DNA of 9,418 nucleotides, from NCBI GenBank assembly GCA_945837185.1, contig CAMAMZ010000075.1, positions 1 to 9,418 on the forward strand, read 5' to 3'. Positions 7,086-9,418 of the stretch are shown here, in pieces. The notes beneath the pieces were generated by a model. That model worked only from the letters and a program-made list of their open reading frames with translations, did not search any database and was not told where the DNA came from. The DNA is from an uncultured Bacteroidales bacterium. Lineage in GTDB: Bacteria > Bacteroidota > Bacteroidia > Bacteroidales > Bacteroidaceae. Numbering within the stretch: the stretch's first letter is position 1; the number at the start of each line of letters is the position of its first letter. The position numbers were made by a program, and so were the translations under genes.

Positions 7086-7109
7086 TGCTTGATAATTCAA
7101 AGATGATAT

Positions 7110-7676
7110 TTATGCTTTACGGTAACCACACTTCGGGCAAACGCCTTCCTCGTTCAAAGCAATGCCACAAAGCGGACAACGGTCTATGCTGTTTGTTGTC
7201 TTGAACTCTGCGCAGGCAGCGTTGACACCACTGGTGAAGGTGAGTTTGGCAATGTTGAGCTTGTCTTTCAGCAAATCGTAAACAATCTTAATCATGCCCT
7301 CAACTGTCATGGTTTCCTTTGTTACAACAAGCCTTGCATCGGGATAAGCTGTGGCCAATTCTGTGTGGAAAGCCTCGCCTTTCATCTTGTTCTGGGGATG
7401 ACCGTTCTTGATGCCCTGCTTTTCATATACATCGAGAATAGCGGGAAGCAACGGATCGTCTTCTCTCAAAATCAAAGCGTGGTCAAAGTTCTTCAATACA
7501 TCCCATGCCACTTTCTGGATTTCGTTGCATGGGTAAACCATGTTCACGCCCTCATTCACGGTATCTTCTACCTCAATGGTGAGCACACCCGTATGTCCGT
7601 GCAAGTACTGTGCCTCGCCCTGGAAACCGTAGAATCTGTGTGCATACTGCAAGTCTAATTTCGCGATACTTCTCAT
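7110..7676 (-). CDS. QueD/6-pyruvoyltetrahydropterin synthase-like protein with C-terminal zinc ribbon
   Basis: A 188-residue protein of the PTPS/QueD fold (T-fold). The three zinc-ligand histidines are in place: His13 in YAHRF, and His26 and His28 in HGH. The Asp-His pair of the family is at 65-66 (NFDHALILREDDP). The catalytic cysteine, normally four residues before HGH, is Ala22 here, and the usual PTxEN motif reads MTVEG. A C-terminal ribbon CPLCG...CPKCG (Cys167, 170, 180, 183), absent from typical QueD, ends the protein. A true 6-carboxytetrahydropterin synthase activity is therefore doubtful. It sits between rubrerythrin and the flavo-rubredoxin, suggesting a redox-linked or metal-linked role. 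It has a clear Shine-Dalgarno, AGGAG at 7685-7689, 8 bases before ATG 7676, unusual in this window. Fold assignment is firm; function is unknown. Confidence 0.82.
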   Translation of the reverse strand: MRSIAKLDLQYAHRFYGFQGEAQYLHGHTGVLTIEVEDTVNEGVNMVYPCNEIQKVAWDVLKNFDHALILREDDPLLPAILDVYEKQGIKNGHPQNKMKGEAFHTELATAYPDARLVVTKETMTVEGMIKIVYDLLKDKLNIAKLTFTSGVNAACAEFKTTNSIDRCPLCGIALNEEGVCPKCGYRKA

Positions 7677-7739
7677 AGTTTGTTCTCCTTTTTTTATTAA
7701 GTTGTTTTACTTGTGTGTGGCGTTATCTGTTGTAGCAGA

Positions 7740-8282
7740 TTACCAGTTCTCAGCTCTTACCTCAAAGTAGCTCTGGGCATGGTTGCATACAGGGCAGAGT
7801 TCGGGAGCAGTTTTGCCAATCACGAGGTGACCGCAGTTGCGGCATACCCATACGGTGTCGCCTTCGCGTGAGAAAACAATACCTTGCTCAATGTTCTGCA
7901 GCAACTTGAGATAGCGCTCTTCGTGATGACGCTCAATTTCAGCAACGCCTCTCATACGGGCCGCAATCTCTGTAAATCCTTCCTCCTCAGCTTCTTTGGC
8001 CATACGGTCGTACATGTTTGTCCACTCGTAGTTCTCACCCTCAGCAGCGGCCTTCAGGTTAGTCTTGGTGTCCTGAATGGCACCACCCTCCAAATACTTG
8101 AACCACAATTTAGCATGCTCTTTCTCGTTGGCTGCGGTCTCCTCAAAAAGTGCAGCAATTTGCTGATAACCGTCTTTCTTTGCTTTTGAAGCGAAGTAAG
8201 TATACTTGTTTCTTGCCATCGACTCGCCTGCGAAAGCCTCCATGAGGTTTTTCTCAGTTTTTGTTCCTTTTAATTCTTTCAT
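7740..8282 (-). CDS. rbr: Rubrerythrin
   Basis: Cytoplasmic peroxide reductase of anaerobes: a diiron four-helix bundle reduces H2O2 to water with electrons arriving through a fused rubredoxin. Both domains are complete in the 180-residue product. Diiron ligands seen are Glu20 (FAGESMARN), Glu53 and His56 (EETAANEKEHA), and Glu117 and His120 (EIERHHEERY). The rubredoxin iron site is C147-x2-C150 and C163-x2-C166 (WVCRNCGHLVIG, then CPVC), ending in YFEVRAENW. Length and layout are standard. The gene is the first of a minus-strand cluster with the QueD-like and flavo-rubredoxin genes, starting behind a good promoter at 8396-8427. It is divergent from oxyR, with an operator-like palindrome cluster between them, so peroxide induction through OxyR is likely. 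Confidence 0.97.
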   Translation of the reverse strand: MKELKGTKTEKNLMEAFAGESMARNKYTYFASKAKKDGYQQIAALFEETAANEKEHAKLWFKYLEGGAIQDTKTNLKAAAEGENYEWTNMYDRMAKEAEEEGFTEIAARMRGVAEIERHHEERYLKLLQNIEQGIVFSREGDTVWVCRNCGHLVIGKTAPELCPVCNHAQSYFEVRAENW

Positions 8283-8395
8283 ACTTCTTTCTTATTTAAT
8301 GATTAAGTTCTTGTTAATTCTTTCTGTAATGAAGATGCAATTCATGTGCAGTTTTGCCAAGCTTGTGTACTACGCCATGATGCTTTTTTCTATTG

Positions 8396-8427
8396 CAAAG
8401 ATATATAATGTTTAAGATTTAAGCAAA
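8396..8427 (-). promoter_or_regulatory. Bacteroidetes-type promoter of the rubrerythrin operon
   Basis: On the minus strand, TTTG (8427-8424), a 20-base spacer and TATCTTTG (8403-8396) match the Bacteroidetes TTTG/TAnnTTTG promoter closely. The predicted start near 8390 gives a 5' leader of about 108 nt before the rubrerythrin ATG at 8282; no strong structure was seen in that leader. The palindrome cluster at 8438-8477 lies just upstream of the -33 element, centred about 67 bases before the start, a usual place for an activating LysR-type regulator. Confidence 0.75.
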
Positions 8428-8437
8428 CAGAATATAT

Positions 8438-8477
8438 CTATAGAACCATAGATTTTATCTATTTTTAGGAAAAATAG
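8438..8477. promoter_or_regulatory. Putative OxyR operator: overlapping ATAG/CTAT palindromes
   Basis: Two overlapping perfect inverted repeats lie between the rbr and oxyR promoters. One is ATAGAT-TTT-ATCTAT (8448-8462), which fits the ATAG-N7-CTAT half of the OxyR consensus. The other is CTATTTTT-AGG-AAAAATAG (8459-8477). A further CTAT at 8438 and ATAG at 8474 give the series CTAT-N6-ATAG-N7-CTAT-N11-ATAG. The spacing is not the exact N7-N7-N7 of enteric OxyR sites, so binding is inferred from motif and position. Confidence 0.6.
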
Positions 8478-8491
8478 CAGGGGAAATAACA

Positions 8492-8520
8492 TTTTATCTC
8501 CTAATTTGTTGGTATCTTTG
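8492..8520 (+). promoter_or_regulatory. Probable oxyR promoter
   Basis: TATCTTTG at 8513-8520 is a good -7 element, the same octamer as in the rbr promoter on the other strand. Only a poor -33 candidate (TTTT, 8492-8495, spacer 17) is seen, so the promoter may be weak or depend on a regulator. Transcription would start near 8526, leaving a leader of about 45 nt with the repeated word TGATAAAA (8531 and 8543). Confidence 0.5.
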
Positions 8521-8570
8521 TCCCATCAAGTGATAAAACAGATGATAAAATAGAAAGGATTAGGTAGAAG

Positions 8571-9418
8571 ATGACACTTCAACAAATGGAGTATATTGTG
8601 GCGGTATATAGGTTGCGCCACTTTGCGAAAGCAGCGGAACAATGTGGGGTTACACAACCTACACTCAGTTCCATGATTCAGAAACTCGAGGTGGAATTGG
8701 GCGTGAAACTCTTTGAACGCTCTTCGCAACAGGTTGTGCCTACCGACATTGGTAAGATTGTGGTGGAACAGGCGTGGAAGGTATTGGTGCGTGCCAACCG
8801 CATCAAGGAAATGGTGAATGAAGAAAAGAATGGGTTGGGCGGCATGTTCCGTCTTGGCATCTTGCCCACAGTGGCTCCCTATCTCCTTCCGCGATTCCTG
8901 CCCAAGCTCATGGCGCAATATCCGGAGCTTGATGTGCGTGTAGTTGAAATGAAGACTGCCGACATTAAACGGGGCTTGTTAAAAGGTGAATTGGATGCTG
9001 CTGTGGTCGTATCGCTGGATGATATGGAGGCTTTTCAGAAAACAACACTCTATTACGAGCAGTTTGTGGCCTATGTGGCATCAACAAGCACCTTGGCGGC
9101 CGTACAGTCTGTAAAAACAGCCGATCTTTCATCACAGTTCCTGTGGCTCCTTGACGAAGGCCATTGCTTTCGCGACCAACTGGTGAAGTTCTGCAACCTG
9201 CGCGCTGCCTGCACCAGCAAATCGACCTATGAGCTGGGAAGTATAGAAACCTTCATGAGAATGGTTGAGGCAGGTCAAGGTGTAACCTTTATTCCTGAAC
9301 TGGCCATTGAGCAACTCACAGCAGAACAACACAAACTTGTGCGTCCCTTTGCCATACCTATTCCCACCCGAGAGGTGATTATGCTGACAACCAAGTCGTT
9401 TATACGCCAAAAACTCCA
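8571..9418 (+). CDS. oxyR: Peroxide-sensing LysR-family regulator OxyR (3' end cut by window edge)
   Basis: 282 codons are visible and the frame is still open at the window end; full OxyR is about 300-310 residues. The N-terminus is a LysR-type winged helix-turn-helix (MTLQQMEYIVAVYRLRHFAK, then CGVTQPTLSSMIQKLEVELG and LFERSSQ). The rest is the regulatory domain. Within it, the redox motif LLDEGHCFRDQLVKFC matches E. coli OxyR. The two cysteines fall at residues 199 and 208, the same numbers as the E. coli pair that forms the regulatory disulfide on contact with H2O2. SIETFMRMVEAGQGVTFIPELA also follows the family. ATG 8571 was chosen on the standard LysR N-terminus; AGG at 8562-8564 gives a weak ribosome site. 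It is divergent from rubrerythrin, its probable target. Confidence 0.95.
   Translation, partial: MTLQQMEYIVAVYRLRHFAKAAEQCGVTQPTLSSMIQKLEVELGVKLFERSSQQVVPTDIGKIVVEQAWKVLVRANRIKEMVNEEKNGLGGMFRLGILPTVAPYLLPRFLPKLMAQYPELDVRVVEMKTADIKRGLLKGELDAAVVVSLDDMEAFQKTTLYYEQFVAYVASTSTLAAVQSVKTADLSSQFLWLLDEGHCFRDQLVKFCNLRAACTSKSTYELGSIETFMRMVEAGQGVTFIPELAIEQLTAEQHKLVRPFAIPIPTREVIMLTTKSFIRQKL

Noticed and set aside
7086..7100. Five-codon N-terminal extension of the flavo-rubredoxin
   Set aside because: It needs a TTG start, while an ATG at 7085 fits the family N-terminus and leaves a normal 24-bp gap.
7720..7740. Small hairpin ATCTG/CAGAT right after the rubrerythrin stop
   Set aside because: Only a 5-bp stem with no U-run, so it is not supported as a terminator; read-through into the QueD-like gene is expected.
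8526..8918. 130-codon minus-strand frame opposite the oxyR 5' end
   Set aside because: It lies opposite the clearly conserved OxyR DNA-binding domain and has no recognisable features.

Overview
The window looks like a chromosomal segment of an anaerobic Bacteroidales bacterium, most likely Prevotellaceae. Supporting signs are promoters of the Bacteroidetes type (TTTG or TTG, about 20 bases, TAnnTTTG), a surface lipoprotein with an acidic stretch directly after its lipidated cysteine, a BtuB/BtuG pair, and a rubrerythrin/OxyR peroxide defence set. Few genes have a clear Shine-Dalgarno sequence. No tRNA, rRNA, insertion sequence or CRISPR array was seen.

Left half, plus strand (about 130-5930): a vitamin B12 uptake operon. 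A promoter at 132-162 leads into a leader of about 330 nt that carries a cobalamin riboswitch (241-465). Then come btuB (TonB-dependent outer-membrane transporter), btuG (surface beta-propeller lipoprotein that captures B12), btuF (substrate-binding lipoprotein) and btuC (inner-membrane permease). Cobalamin would be captured by BtuG, passed through BtuB, bound by BtuF and imported by BtuC. The ATPase BtuD is not present. Just after btuC, a start codon and about 13 codons resemble an ABC-ATPase N-terminus and then run into the end of the next, convergent gene, so btuD may have been cut off here. A 40-bp imperfect tandem duplication covers the btuG stop and btuF start and creates a 20-codon mini-ORF between them.

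Right half, minus strand (8282 down to 5928): rubrerythrin, a QueD/PTPS-like protein with a C-terminal zinc ribbon, a flavin reductase-rubredoxin fusion (high-molecular-weight rubredoxin type), then a YjbQ-family gene behind a strong stem-loop. The first three probably form an operon, and all three proteins end in a CxxC...CxxC metal-binding knuckle. The QueD-like protein lacks the usual catalytic cysteine.

Far right, plus strand: a divergent, partial oxyR whose two redox cysteines fall at residues 199 and 208, as in E. coli OxyR. The 288-bp region between rubrerythrin and oxyR holds back-to-back promoters. Between them lies a cluster of overlapping palindromes built from ATAG/CTAT, well placed to be the OxyR operator. 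The inferred circuit is peroxide, then OxyR, then the rubrerythrin operon, with the flavo-rubredoxin as a possible electron donor.
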